From assembly GCA_030043175.1 (NCBI GenBank), contig JASHYD010000160.1, forward strand, positions 1-6,600: a stretch of DNA of 6,600 nucleotides, read 5' to 3'. This stretch comes from Xanthobacteraceae bacterium. Its GTDB lineage: Bacteria > Pseudomonadota > Alphaproteobacteria > Rhizobiales > Xanthobacteraceae. The notes under the pieces were generated by a model. It made no database searches. It was not told where the DNA came from and worked only from the letters and a program-made list of their open reading frames with translations. A program made the translations under genes and the position numbers. How positions within the stretch are numbered: position 1 is the first letter of the stretch; every line of letters starts with the position of its first letter. Positions 1 through 6,052 of the stretch are shown in pieces.

Positions 1-1
1 C

Positions 2-397
2 ATGCAGCCATCGACAATCGGTGAGGCATTGGAGCTGGCGCTGACATCAAAGTTTCTCGCCGAGAATAAGCCGGTCCACGACCGGATGTTCAGAGGGAAC
101 GGGCCGCTGGGGACGCTTGCGAAGCGTATCGACGCGGCCCATGACCTGAAGCTGATTGACGACGTGGCCCACAAAGACGCCCACTTGGTGCGGCGCATAC
201 GCAACACATTTGCTCACGCAAAAGAACAGATGCACTTCGACAGCGCCAAAACCGTGGCCTTAGCAAAGCAATTGAGCACCTATGAAGCTGCGACCTACAA
301 TCAGGAGGCGTTTTTGAAAGCGACAGGGAACATCTCCGAGCAGATAGGAAAGGCAGTTAGAGCCCTCCGGGAAACGTCCGCGCAACAGAGCACCTGA
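2..397 (+). CDS. MltR-like (mannitol operon repressor family) protein, probably 5'-truncated by the window edge
   Basis: The 131 visible residues match the core of the MltR family (named after the E. coli mannitol operon repressor). The main signatures are FRGNGPLGTLAKRIDAAHDL at residues 30-49, corresponding to the family's 'F-G-GPL-S--RI--A' segment, and the RRIRNTFAHA block at 64-73, followed by a 'F-' position (MHFDS, 77-81). The family is helical and has no recognisable HTH. Outside mannitol operons its members are mostly uncharacterised, so a repressor role should not be assumed. The first ATG lies on base 2 and family members are usually longer at the N terminus, so the true start probably lies upstream of the window. 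No mannitol genes are visible beside it. The TGA stop is at 395-397. Family membership is fairly secure; function is unknown. Confidence 0.72.
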   Translation: MQPSTIGEALELALTSKFLAENKPVHDRMFRGNGPLGTLAKRIDAAHDLKLIDDVAHKDAHLVRRIRNTFAHAKEQMHFDSAKTVALAKQLSTYEAATYNQEAFLKATGNISEQIGKAVRALRETSAQQST

Positions 398-944
398 AAC
401 GCACATGTTCGCCCGTTCGACGCTCGGGTTTCGACGCTAGATTCGAGCCGAAAGTACCTACTCTGGCTCCTTGTTGAGTCTGCTGCTGCGATGCACAGAG
501 CCGTTTCGTGTTACTGTCCTCGCTATTCCAGGCCGCCCCGAGTGGGGGTTACGTTGGGAGCTGGAAACGCGATGACAATTATAGGGCCGCGAGCAAAGGC
601 GCCTCAATCATTGAAACAATTTATGGAAAGAAATTACCTTGCTTACATACAGAGCAGTTGCGTGAGTGCGTGATTGCTCGCGTCAATCAGGCCGACGGTA
701 AGCGCGCCGACAAGGGACTGCGTGGTCTGGCCAGATGCACTGGTCTCGGAATAGCCCAGCACCACATCCAGTGCCGAACCGGCCTCTGCTCGCAGAAAGT
801 GCCTGCATCGAGGTGAGCCGCGCGGCGAGAAGCGCGCCCAAGCATCCCGCTGTGACTGGGTAGCGCGTCACAGTACCGCTCCATCTCCGCTTTAGTGTTC
901 TCGACCGGACGGTGGTTGCGCTCGGCGTAGGGCATGGGCATCGC
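398..944. other. Intergenic stretch without a supportable gene
   Basis: About 550 bases separate the MltR-like gene from the HTH relic. Several overlapping ORFs of 60-100 codons occur on both strands, but none has a good ribosome-binding site or a recognisable product. One + strand frame (471-575) reads FRVTVLAIPGRPEWGLRWEL before a TGA. The neighbouring frame continues with DDNYRAASKGASI, which may be a small gene broken by a frameshift; this is weak. A third frame on the minus strand (stop at 643-645) is open but lacks a plausible start. The stretch is best read as decayed or non-coding DNA. Confidence 0.5.
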
Positions 945-1067
945 TCACTCGCTCAGTAGCCTCGGCAACGCCACACCAAGCGCCTCCGCAATCCGTGCCA
1001 TCACCATGAGACTAGGGTTCCGCCGCCGATGAGCTCATCCCGGCTGCTTGCGCCGGGCACCGATTCG
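945..1067 (-). pseudogene. Relic of an XRE-family helix-turn-helix regulator
   Basis: Reading the minus strand down to the TGA at 945-947, the last residues are RRRNPSL followed by MVMARIAEALGVALPRLLSE. This is the classic end of a Cro/C1 (XRE) DNA-binding domain: the 'NPSL' turn, the fourth helix, and the 'ALGV-L--LL' closing helix. Upstream in the same frame, just before an in-frame TGA at 1035-1037, the residues RIGARRKQPG look like the domain's opening helix. Helices 2 and 3, which include the recognition helix, are missing between the two parts, and the frame is interrupted. A deletion of roughly 25 codons would explain this. What is seen is the tail motif; that it is one broken gene is inference. 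No functional product is expected. Confidence 0.45.
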
Positions 1068-1223
1068 GCCTCTGTGATGTCCGGGCGGGATCGACTCCAT
1101 TTTCCCAATGCTTTTGGGTCCGCAGAGCCTCTGATAGCTACTGATGAGGCGATCGGTCGTCAAGACAACTATGTCTGTCTCACACCGATCCAATCAGTCC
1201 AACTTCAGCCCCTTCACTGCGCC

Positions 1224-2078
1224 TCACGCGGGCCGTTCTTCGTTAAGCGTTAACAGTCTGTACTTCCCTTTCAAACCTGCGAAGACCTCCAGGGTAGTTT
1301 CAACTTTCACCCGGAGGAACCACTTCCAGCCCTCACCAACAAGCACAAACAAAACAATTGTCAGGACTGGAATCAAAGATGCCGACAATCCCCGCGTAAG
1401 ACTTGGCAACGTCGAGTCAATCAGATTACCTACAATTATGGGGATCGGATCTATAAAGGCAACGATGTCCATGATTGCAAGAATTACACCAAGCACTATG
1501 AAGCGATACCAGTGCCAGTTACCTACCATATAGCTTTCCACGATCCTCAAACGCTCCAAGTCAAAAAATTGCTTGTCTTGAACATAGACGGCCTCAGAAG
1601 CCCGGATGATCGGAGTCGTACGAGCTATGAAAAGGAATTGCCAAGTAAGAAGATCCGCCAAGACAAACGCATTTAGCATACCGACAAACTCTCTTAAATT
1701 ACCGCTTACCGATAGGAGCATAGCAAAAGTAACTGCCAACACAAGAACCGCGACTACGCCTGTTGTTTTCAGCCTCCCTCGGCTCGGGTCTCTCACGTAA
1801 ACCGACTGTTGAATCCGAACGTCAAAGCTGCTTCCAAAGACCCAAGAAAAATAGTAAATCGCGATTACAAATCTACGAAGCGCCTCTGGTGGTGCACTTT
1901 CCAATAATGGAATAAACGGAAAATCCTTGACCTGTAACCATGTAAATATTGCAGCGAGAGTTCCACCGATGATCTTTATCGCCCTCTGTATGTTGTTTGC
2001 AAGCTGATCTATCTCAGCTTTTGAATCAAGCAGTTCGGTTTGCTTCCATTCCTCGTTTGGCGTGGGTGGCTGAGCCAA
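1224..2078 (-). CDS. Six-helix integral membrane protein of unknown function
   Basis: 284 residues. I do not recognise a family. The N terminus (1-32) is polar and probably cytoplasmic, with a short amphipathic stretch. Hydrophobic segments follow at about 33-50, 68-85, 105-125, 131-152, 192-217 and 232-250, then a basic/polar tail from 251. The loop at about 153-190 is the largest polar region and carries the motif EAVYVQDKQFFDLERLRIVE. An earlier loop holds a similar-looking QSVYVRDPSRGR (91-102), so VYV-D occurs in both loops. The start is TTG at 2076-2078. An in-frame TAA lies two codons upstream, so no longer form is possible, and a GGAG sits 7 bases before it. Base composition differs from the neighbours: three 60-base lines counted inside the gene gave 50, 43 and 47% GC, against 70% for one line of the kinase at 4081-4140. 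This suggests separate acquisition. The gene stands alone on its strand, with no operon partner. Confidence 0.75.
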   Translation of the reverse strand: MAQPPTPNEEWKQTELLDSKAEIDQLANNIQRAIKIIGGTLAAIFTWLQVKDFPFIPLLESAPPEALRRFVIAIYYFSWVFGSSFDVRIQQSVYVRDPSRGRLKTTGVVAVLVLAVTFAMLLSVSGNLREFVGMLNAFVLADLLTWQFLFIARTTPIIRASEAVYVQDKQFFDLERLRIVESYMVGNWHWYRFIVLGVILAIMDIVAFIDPIPIIVGNLIDSTLPSLTRGLSASLIPVLTIVLFVLVGEGWKWFLRVKVETTLEVFAGLKGKYRLLTLNEERPA

Positions 2079-2085
2079 GTTTTAG

Positions 2086-2089
2086 CTCC
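2086..2089 (-). promoter_or_regulatory. Shine-Dalgarno site deciding the TTG start of the membrane protein
   Basis: On the minus strand GGAG is followed by 7 bases (CTAAAAC) and then TTG at 2078. An in-frame TAA just upstream of the TTG rules out an earlier start. The nearby ATG that overlaps the GGAG is in a different frame. This makes TTG the only well-placed initiation codon. Confidence 0.65.
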
Positions 2090-2313
2090 ATGTGGCGAGG
2101 AGGCCACGGACTATCAACGATCGTCTCTGTTTCGCCTCGCCTTGCAATCGTAGGATGCCATTCTGCCAGACCACATGCAAGCGTCCCGTGCAAACGGCGT
2201 GATCGCTCGACGCAGGTGTGGGTCCTTACGCAGCGATTGCGGGCACCCCGAACGATGGCGCCTGCTTCGGACCGGTGGGGACGAGGACGGCTGGGCACAC
2301 GACAACCATGAGA

Positions 2314-2372
2314 ACTGGCACCGACTGTGTCACGGCAGGGGCAGGGTGTCGGCGTACAGCGACTTTGAGTGA
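2314..2372 (+). pseudogene. C-terminal remnant of a paralogue of the 140-aa protein
   Basis: The frame ending at TGA 2370-2372 reads NWHRLCHGRGRVSAYSDFE. The intact neighbour ends DWFRLCHGGGRASAYCDFE. Upstream of about 2304 the same frame reads DEDGWAHDNHE and then loses any clear similarity to the neighbour. The frame can be opened back to an ATG-like position near 2175, but no convincing ribosome-binding site is present. I read this as a truncated or strongly diverged second copy. A short expressed protein of up to 65 residues cannot be excluded. Confidence 0.5.
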
Positions 2373-2412
2373 TCCGTATAAAGCGACTGCGTGACTGGAG
2401 CTGAAATTTTAT
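2314..2412 (+). repeat. Direct repeat, copy A (duplicated 3' gene end and flank)
   Basis: This segment resembles 3115-3214. The first 69 bases (2314-2382) align without gaps to 3115-3183 with 11 mismatches by my hand count, about 84% identity. The remaining ~30 bases align with a small indel and end in a shared AAATTTTAT. The similarity runs from within a coding frame, through the shared GACTTTGAGTGATCC around the stop codon, and about 40 bases beyond it. It is therefore a DNA-level duplication and not only a protein motif. The two copies lie 801 bases apart. Confidence 0.7.
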
Positions 2413-2636
2413 CAGGACCATGACACTTCGCGGTTCACTGTCGGAGCGGCGGCCGGACAGACGGCGGCAGACGATAATCTTGGCAAGCCGGTCTTCAAAA
2501 AGTGACGGCCGAACCCGCCGAATGGCGTCGTGCGGCGTTCCACGATGCAGCGGCCGTCCACGCTGGCGTCGAAAAGCGGACCGCGCGCGGAGTAAGCTTT
2601 GCGGCCGTCGGGATTGAGCGATGGAGCGGCGGTCAT
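2412..2636 (-). pseudogene. Small minus-strand ORF, possibly a frameshifted hypothetical gene
   Basis: 74 codons from an ATG at 2634-2636 to a TGA at 2412-2414. The first half (residues 1-39, with ARGPLFDASVDGRCIVERRT) reads like a normal small-protein N terminus with alternating hydrophobic and polar residues, as in short conserved hypothetical proteins of Methylobacterium-type genomes. That resemblance is from memory and was not checked. After RRTTPF the sequence turns to low-complexity Gly/Phe and then Ala/Pro, which suggests a frameshift or loss of the genuine C-terminal half. There is no good ribosome-binding site. It could also be spurious, since the + strand is open in other frames here. 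It lies antisense between the two repeat copies, and its stop codon touches the end of repeat copy A. Confidence 0.35.
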
Positions 2637-2737
2637 TCCGGCACAGAAGGATCACCGGGGACGGCCGTCCATAGGCCAAAATGACTCGAACCCGCTGACA
2701 ACCATCCTCGCGGCTCGACGGCATCAACGACAATTTC

Positions 2738-2748
2738 AGGGGGGAAGG
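2738..2748 (+). promoter_or_regulatory. Strong purine-rich ribosome-binding site
   Basis: AGGGGGGAAGG immediately precedes CA and the ATG at 2751. It is the clearest Shine-Dalgarno tract on the + strand of the left half of the window. It fixes the start of the 140-aa protein and supports that the gene is translated. Confidence 0.7.
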
Positions 2749-2750
2749 CA

Positions 2751-3173
2751 ATGCAGGACGAAACCATCATTTTCTGCTGGGTCGAAGGCGGCTCGTGGAC
2801 GCTCGTAGGAAGGGGAAGTGCGCTCGGCGGTTGGCGTTTCCGCGCCATTAGAGACGAAGGCACATTTCTCGACTTTATGAGCGAAGAGGACCGCCCGCAC
2901 TTTGAACCGCGCCACCAGTCGGATTGGGTCGAGGGCTGGGAGGCTGCACTGGCGCTTTTCGACGAGCACCCCTGGCCTGTGTTCCGCCCGCTGCAAGTTC
3001 ACCCCGATTTTGCGGAGCGGATTTGGGCGGCGGTGGAAGAGAGATTACGCAATCGGTCTTTGTTTTATCCGCAATGGTTCATGGGCGAAGAGTCGGCGCT
3101 CCTGCACCGTGACGACTGGTTCAGGCTGTGCCACGGGGGCGGCAGGGCGTCGGCGTACTGCGACTTTGAGTGA
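2751..3173 (+). CDS. Trp-rich 140-aa protein of unknown function
   Basis: 140 residues, acidic and soluble, with no signal peptide or membrane segment. It is notable for nine tryptophans (residues 10, 16, 28, 59, 63, 75, 92, 109 and 123). Visible blocks are an N-terminal CWVEGGSWTLVGRGSALGGW that looks like beta strands, a central WVEGWEAALALFDEHPWP helix-like segment (59-76), VHPDFAERIWAAVEERL (83-99), and a conserved-looking C terminus WFRLCHGGGRASAYCDFE (123-140). I do not recognise the family and assign no function. The start is well supported by a strong Shine-Dalgarno tract. The C-terminal block recurs in the copy at 2314-2372, so this segment is the part that was duplicated or best kept. 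No partner gene is adjacent on the same strand; the next intact + strand gene begins about 470 bases later. Confidence 0.75.
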   Translation: MQDETIIFCWVEGGSWTLVGRGSALGGWRFRAIRDEGTFLDFMSEEDRPHFEPRHQSDWVEGWEAALALFDEHPWPVFRPLQVHPDFAERIWAAVEERLRNRSLFYPQWFMGEESALLHRDDWFRLCHGGGRASAYCDFE

Positions 3174-3214
3174 TCCATATAAAAATGCGTCGTAGATGGC
3201 AGTCAAAATTTTAT
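3115..3214 (+). repeat. Direct repeat, copy B (3' end of the 140-aa gene and flank)
   Basis: This is the partner of 2314-2412. It covers the last ~20 codons of the 140-aa gene, its TGA stop at 3171-3173 and about 40 downstream bases, ending in AAAATTTTAT. The flanks beyond the repeat (after 3214 compared with after 2412) show no similarity that I can see. Confidence 0.7.
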
Positions 3215-3326
3215 ATACCCAGCTTTACACCTGCGCCGCATTTCGAGATCGACTTACATTTCCCGCGGGCGTCGCGCGAGGGCCCGTCAAATACCTGAGT
3301 TCTCATCGAGACCGATCCTCGAAGGC

Positions 3327-3592
3327 TTGGGATTCGATGGCAGGCCAATGAATCCGGCGGCGAGGCTGCTCGACGAGGAAGACGCGTGGGCGCACTACGC
3401 GCGGGCGAACCACCGGACAATGTCCATCATGGAAACCCAGCGCAGGAGTCGAGGGGGGCTCGCCAGTGGGCGGGCTGAGGCGGCGGGCGTCTGGCCAAGC
3501 TCAAGGCCGAACGCGCATCAGTTGCCGCCGCAGCGCGTCAGGTCGAGGTCATCGACAAGGAAACGCTATCGACCCACTCACAACGACAATGA
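3327..3592 (+). pseudogene. Frameshifted coding relic, family not recognised
   Basis: One frame (from 3327) reads PAARLLDEEDAWAHYARANH, then MSIMETQRRSRGGLASGRAE. Near 3479 the protein-like character moves to the neighbouring frame, which reads GRLAKLKAERASVAAAARQV then EVIDKET and stops at TGA 3590-3592. Joined, the two give a continuous, helix-rich, charged sequence typical of a real alphaproteobacterial protein. Separately, the first frame degenerates into Arg/Ser/Pro text and the second is closed by a TGA at 3476-3478. A single indel around 3475-3485 would explain the break. The joined segment resembles the C-terminal helical part of a longer protein, but I cannot name it. The relic ends about 48 bases before the kinase start and is not fused to it. 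Confidence 0.4.
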
Positions 3593-3639
3593 TTGTTGCG
3601 AGGTTCGCGCACACCCGTAGGTTAACCGAATGTGACAAT

Positions 3640-5580
3640 ATGATGGTATATGACTCGGATCAGCAACTTGGGGTGGGGGACATTCTGCAAAATCGAATCC
3701 ATGACGTTCACCGGAGCGCCGATCCGACGCCGTCATGGATTGGCGCGCTCGGGCTCGCGATTGCGGTTGGCATCGCTTTTTTCTTCGGGGCGCAACTGGG
3801 TCTTGCGCTTCAACCTGACGGCGTTGCCGTGTTCTGGCCCGCTGCGGGTGTGTCCGGCATCCTGATCGCGCTCGGACGCGATGCGCGACTGCCAGTCGTG
3901 GGCGGTGTGATGGCTGCAACCGTCGTGGCCAATCTCATAGGTGACCGGAACGTCTGGAGCGCCATTGCCTTCGCTTTCTTCAATGCGGGCGAAGCCGTGC
4001 TTATGGCATGGCTGATCGAACGCTATTTCGGTTCTCCCTTCAACCTCGACCGGCTGCGCAATGTGCTGGGGCTGCTGGCCGCGGCGGTCATCGCAACAGC
4101 CGTTGCGGGCAGCGGCGGGACGCTGGCCTACAAGCTGTTCCATGCCCCAACGGCGCCGTTTTGGACGACTTGGCACCGCTGGTTTGCGTCCGACGCCGTC
4201 GGCATCATCACTGTCGCGCCGATGGTGATCGGCCTCGCCGATGCCCTGCGCGAGCCGCCGCCGCGTAACGAGATCATCGAAGGCGTCGGGGCGCTCGTGG
4301 TATTGTCGGTGACGACCGCGATCCTCGTTTTTCTGCCGCCGGAACCGTGGAAGACGGTGCGCCCGATCGGCTTGCTGTTTCCAGTGCTGGCGTGGCTTGC
4401 AGCCCGTTGTCGGCCGGGGTTCGCCGCTACGGCAGTGTTCATCGTTTCACTCGCGATCATCTGGACGATAACCTTCGGCATCGGTCATTTCAGGATTCTC
4501 GCCCTTCCGATCGACGACCGCATCGCCGCAGGCCAAGCGGCCATCCTGATTGTTGCGGTTGGCACATATTTTCTCGCCGCTTTGTTCGCCGAGCGTCGTC
4601 AGCACGTAAGAATGCTCAAGGAGGGTCAGGCGTTGTTGCAGGAGGCGCTGGCGGCCGGGGAGGTGCTGGCCTTCGAGTGCAATCCTGTGAGCGGCCTCGT
4701 GAAGCGCAGCGATAACGCTGCACAGATCATGGGCTTTGATCCACTGCGGCCTTTGACCGCTGCTCAATTCCGCGCGCGGATTCACCCGGACGACCTTGCG
4801 GGCTTCGAGGCGCACGATGGCCGGGACAGCATCGACAGTCCTGCCACGGTCACCTTTCGTTTCGTTCGCCCCGACGGCCGCGAGGTGTGGCTTGAGGAAA
4901 CCTCACGAGCGGAATTTGACGCGGCCGGACGCCTTCTGCGGCTCAAGGGCCTGACCCGTGATATTACGAGGCGAAAACAGTCCGAGAAGCGCCAGAACCT
5001 GTTGAGCGCCGAACTCGACCACCGCGTCAAAAACGTGCTGGCGCGCGTTGCGGCAGTCGTCAGCCATACGCGCCGGGGGAGCGGGACTTCCGATGAGTTC
5101 GTCAATGCACTCAACGGCCGCATTCAATCGATTGCAGCCGCTCACGCGCTCTTGAGCCAAAAGCGTTGGGAAGGCGTGAACCTCGCCGATCTCATGCGTC
5201 AGCAGCTTGCGCCCTACACGACCGAGGCAAATACCACCACGATTAGAGGCCCCGAGGTGACGCTCACCTCTACGCAGACCCAGGCGCTTGCCACAGTCAT
5301 TCACGAGCTGGTGACGAATGCCGCGAAGCACGGCGCTCTATGCAGCCCGGACGGCAGAGTGTCGGTGAGCTGGGATCGCGCCGGCGACGATGGATCGGTG
5401 ACCTTGACAATCGCATGGCGCGAGCTGGACGGACCACCGATCACAGCTCCAGTCCAATCCGGTTATGGCTTGAGTCTCATCCGCGATCTAATTCCTCACG
5501 AACTCGGTGGTACCGTTGATCTGACATTCCCACCTGAGGGCGTTTGCTGCAAGATTGAAATTCCTCTCTGGCAGAGGTAA
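3640..5580 (+). CDS. MASE1-PAS sensor histidine kinase of the HWE family
   Basis: 646 residues from the ATG at 3640; a second ATG follows at once at 3643. Residues about 33-317 form a MASE1 membrane sensor with multiple helices and family hallmarks such as GVAVFWPAAG (61-70), GDRNVW (101-106) and WFASDAVGIITVAPMVIG (181-198). A PAS fold follows at about 335-445, including IHPDDLAGF (381-389), FRFVRPDGREVWLEE (406-420) and the closing GLTRDITRRKQ (437-447). The kinase core has the H-box LDHRVKNVLARV with phospho-acceptor His461, the N-box HELVTNAAKHGAL (555-567) with Asn560, the HWE-defining W-x-E as WREL (593-596) and the glycine box GYG (608-610). By family knowledge it autophosphorylates in response to a membrane or cytosolic signal and passes phosphate to a separate response regulator. 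It has no receiver domain of its own, and the signal is unknown. The open frame extends upstream to 3466, but that part is Arg-rich text overlapping the relic, so the later ATG before the membrane domain is preferred. The Shine-Dalgarno match there is weak. Confidence 0.93.
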   Translation: MMVYDSDQQLGVGDILQNRIHDVHRSADPTPSWIGALGLAIAVGIAFFFGAQLGLALQPDGVAVFWPAAGVSGILIALGRDARLPVVGGVMAATVVANLIGDRNVWSAIAFAFFNAGEAVLMAWLIERYFGSPFNLDRLRNVLGLLAAAVIATAVAGSGGTLAYKLFHAPTAPFWTTWHRWFASDAVGIITVAPMVIGLADALREPPPRNEIIEGVGALVVLSVTTAILVFLPPEPWKTVRPIGLLFPVLAWLAARCRPGFAATAVFIVSLAIIWTITFGIGHFRILALPIDDRIAAGQAAILIVAVGTYFLAALFAERRQHVRMLKEGQALLQEALAAGEVLAFECNPVSGLVKRSDNAAQIMGFDPLRPLTAAQFRARIHPDDLAGFEAHDGRDSIDSPATVTFRFVRPDGREVWLEETSRAEFDAAGRLLRLKGLTRDITRRKQSEKRQNLLSAELDHRVKNVLARVAAVVSHTRRGSGTSDEFVNALNGRIQSIAAAHALLSQKRWEGVNLADLMRQQLAPYTTEANTTTIRGPEVTLTSTQTQALATVIHELVTNAAKHGALCSPDGRVSVSWDRAGDDGSVTLTIAWRELDGPPITAPVQSGYGLSLIRDLIPHELGGTVDLTFPPEGVCCKIEIPLWQR

Positions 5581-5581
5581 G

Positions 5582-5902
5582 CTATACACGGCTCAAGTTT
5601 CGAGCCCGCGCGCTGCTTACGCTGGCCAAGCCGAACTGGCTCGCCAGAACCGACCACAGACCTGCATCTATAACGGTTCGAACATCGGCGGTATCGTCGG
5701 GGGCACGATGTCGCGCCGCTGAAAACACCGGCACGATCAACCTCGGATGCGGATACAGGAAATCTGGATGGCCGATCCGATGATCTGACACCGACAGCGA
5801 ACGGGCAATCCGATGGCTGATCGGGTTGATGGTGCCCTGCTGCGATCCACTTGCGATCTTGACGGCCGCAGCTTCGGCCAGGCAGTGACCGATCCCGCTC
5901 AA
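5582..5902 (-). CDS. Doubtful small ORF, hypothetical protein
   Basis: 106 codons on the minus strand from a TTG at 5900-5902 to a TAG at 5582-5584, filling most of the gap between the two kinases. The translation (for example HRIARSLSVSDHRIGHPDFL, then LYPHPRLIVPVFSAARHRAP) has a mixed, protein-like composition and is less Arg-rich than typical shadow frames here, but I recognise no domain. There is no clear Shine-Dalgarno site before the TTG. A longer alternative minus frame (5496-5909) is Arg/Ser/Cys-rich and overlaps the kinase, so it looks spurious. If real, this gene would converge with the upstream kinase, with the stop codons almost touching. It may instead be a decayed fragment. Nothing else of note was seen between 5581 and 6040. 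Confidence 0.3.
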   Translation of the reverse strand: MSGIGHCLAEAAAVKIASGSQQGTINPISHRIARSLSVSDHRIGHPDFLYPHPRLIVPVFSAARHRAPDDTADVRTVIDAGLWSVLASQFGLASVSSARARNLSRV

Positions 5903-6040
5903 ACGCCATCCCCCAATGTATCTGGCTCGTCGGGCTTCCTTTCAGCTACGTGACCCTCACATCGACCCAGCGGCCTGCTGTCGCGAAGCCCTTGCTAATC
6001 CACAGAAGCAAACACATAAGCAGCAGCGTATAAGTTGTGT

Positions 6041-6044
6041 GGAG
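6041..6044 (+). promoter_or_regulatory. Ribosome-binding site of the second kinase
   Basis: GGAG lies 8 bases before the ATG at 6053. This spacing is normal and supports that start over other in-frame codons. Confidence 0.6.
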
Positions 6045-6052
6045 CGCGGACC

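Noticed and set aside
643..870. Minus-strand open frame ending at TAA 643-645 (reads ALDVVLGYSETSASGQTTQS)
   Set aside because: It has no usable start codon or ribosome-binding site and no recognised family. Two other minus frames are also open across the same bases, so being open means little here.
1127..1150. GCCTC/GAGGC hairpin downstream of the membrane protein gene
   Set aside because: A 5-bp stem with a 14-base loop and no T tract is not a credible terminator.
2659..2670. 12-bp perfect palindrome GGACGGCCGTCC upstream of the 140-aa gene as an operator
   Set aside because: GC-rich palindromes around CGGCCG are frequent by chance in such DNA. It lies about 80 bases from the start with no second copy or promoter that I can place.
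2026..2751. 241-codon minus-strand ORF
   Set aside because: The translation is strongly Arg/Ser/Pro-rich, as expected for a wrong frame of GC-rich DNA. It overlaps the well-supported TTG start of the membrane protein and the small minus-strand ORF.
3620..3627. GGTTAACC palindrome 12 bases before the kinase ATG as a regulatory site
   Set aside because: It is only 8 bp with no repeat or adjacent promoter motif.
3466..3639. GTG-initiated N-terminal extension of the MASE1 kinase (58 residues)
   Set aside because: The text is Arg/Gly-rich, overlaps a relic read in other frames and precedes a normal MASE1 N terminus. ATG 3640 or 3643 is the better start.
5590..5606. GGCTC/GAGCC inverted repeat just after the first kinase as a terminator
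   Set aside because: The stem is only 5 bp with no T tract after it on either strand.
5930..6040. Promoter for the second kinase (TTGCTA near 5992 with an AT-rich -10)
   Set aside because: Matches to a -35/-10 pair are weak and several spacings fit equally badly. No EcfG-type GGAAC...GTT pair was found.
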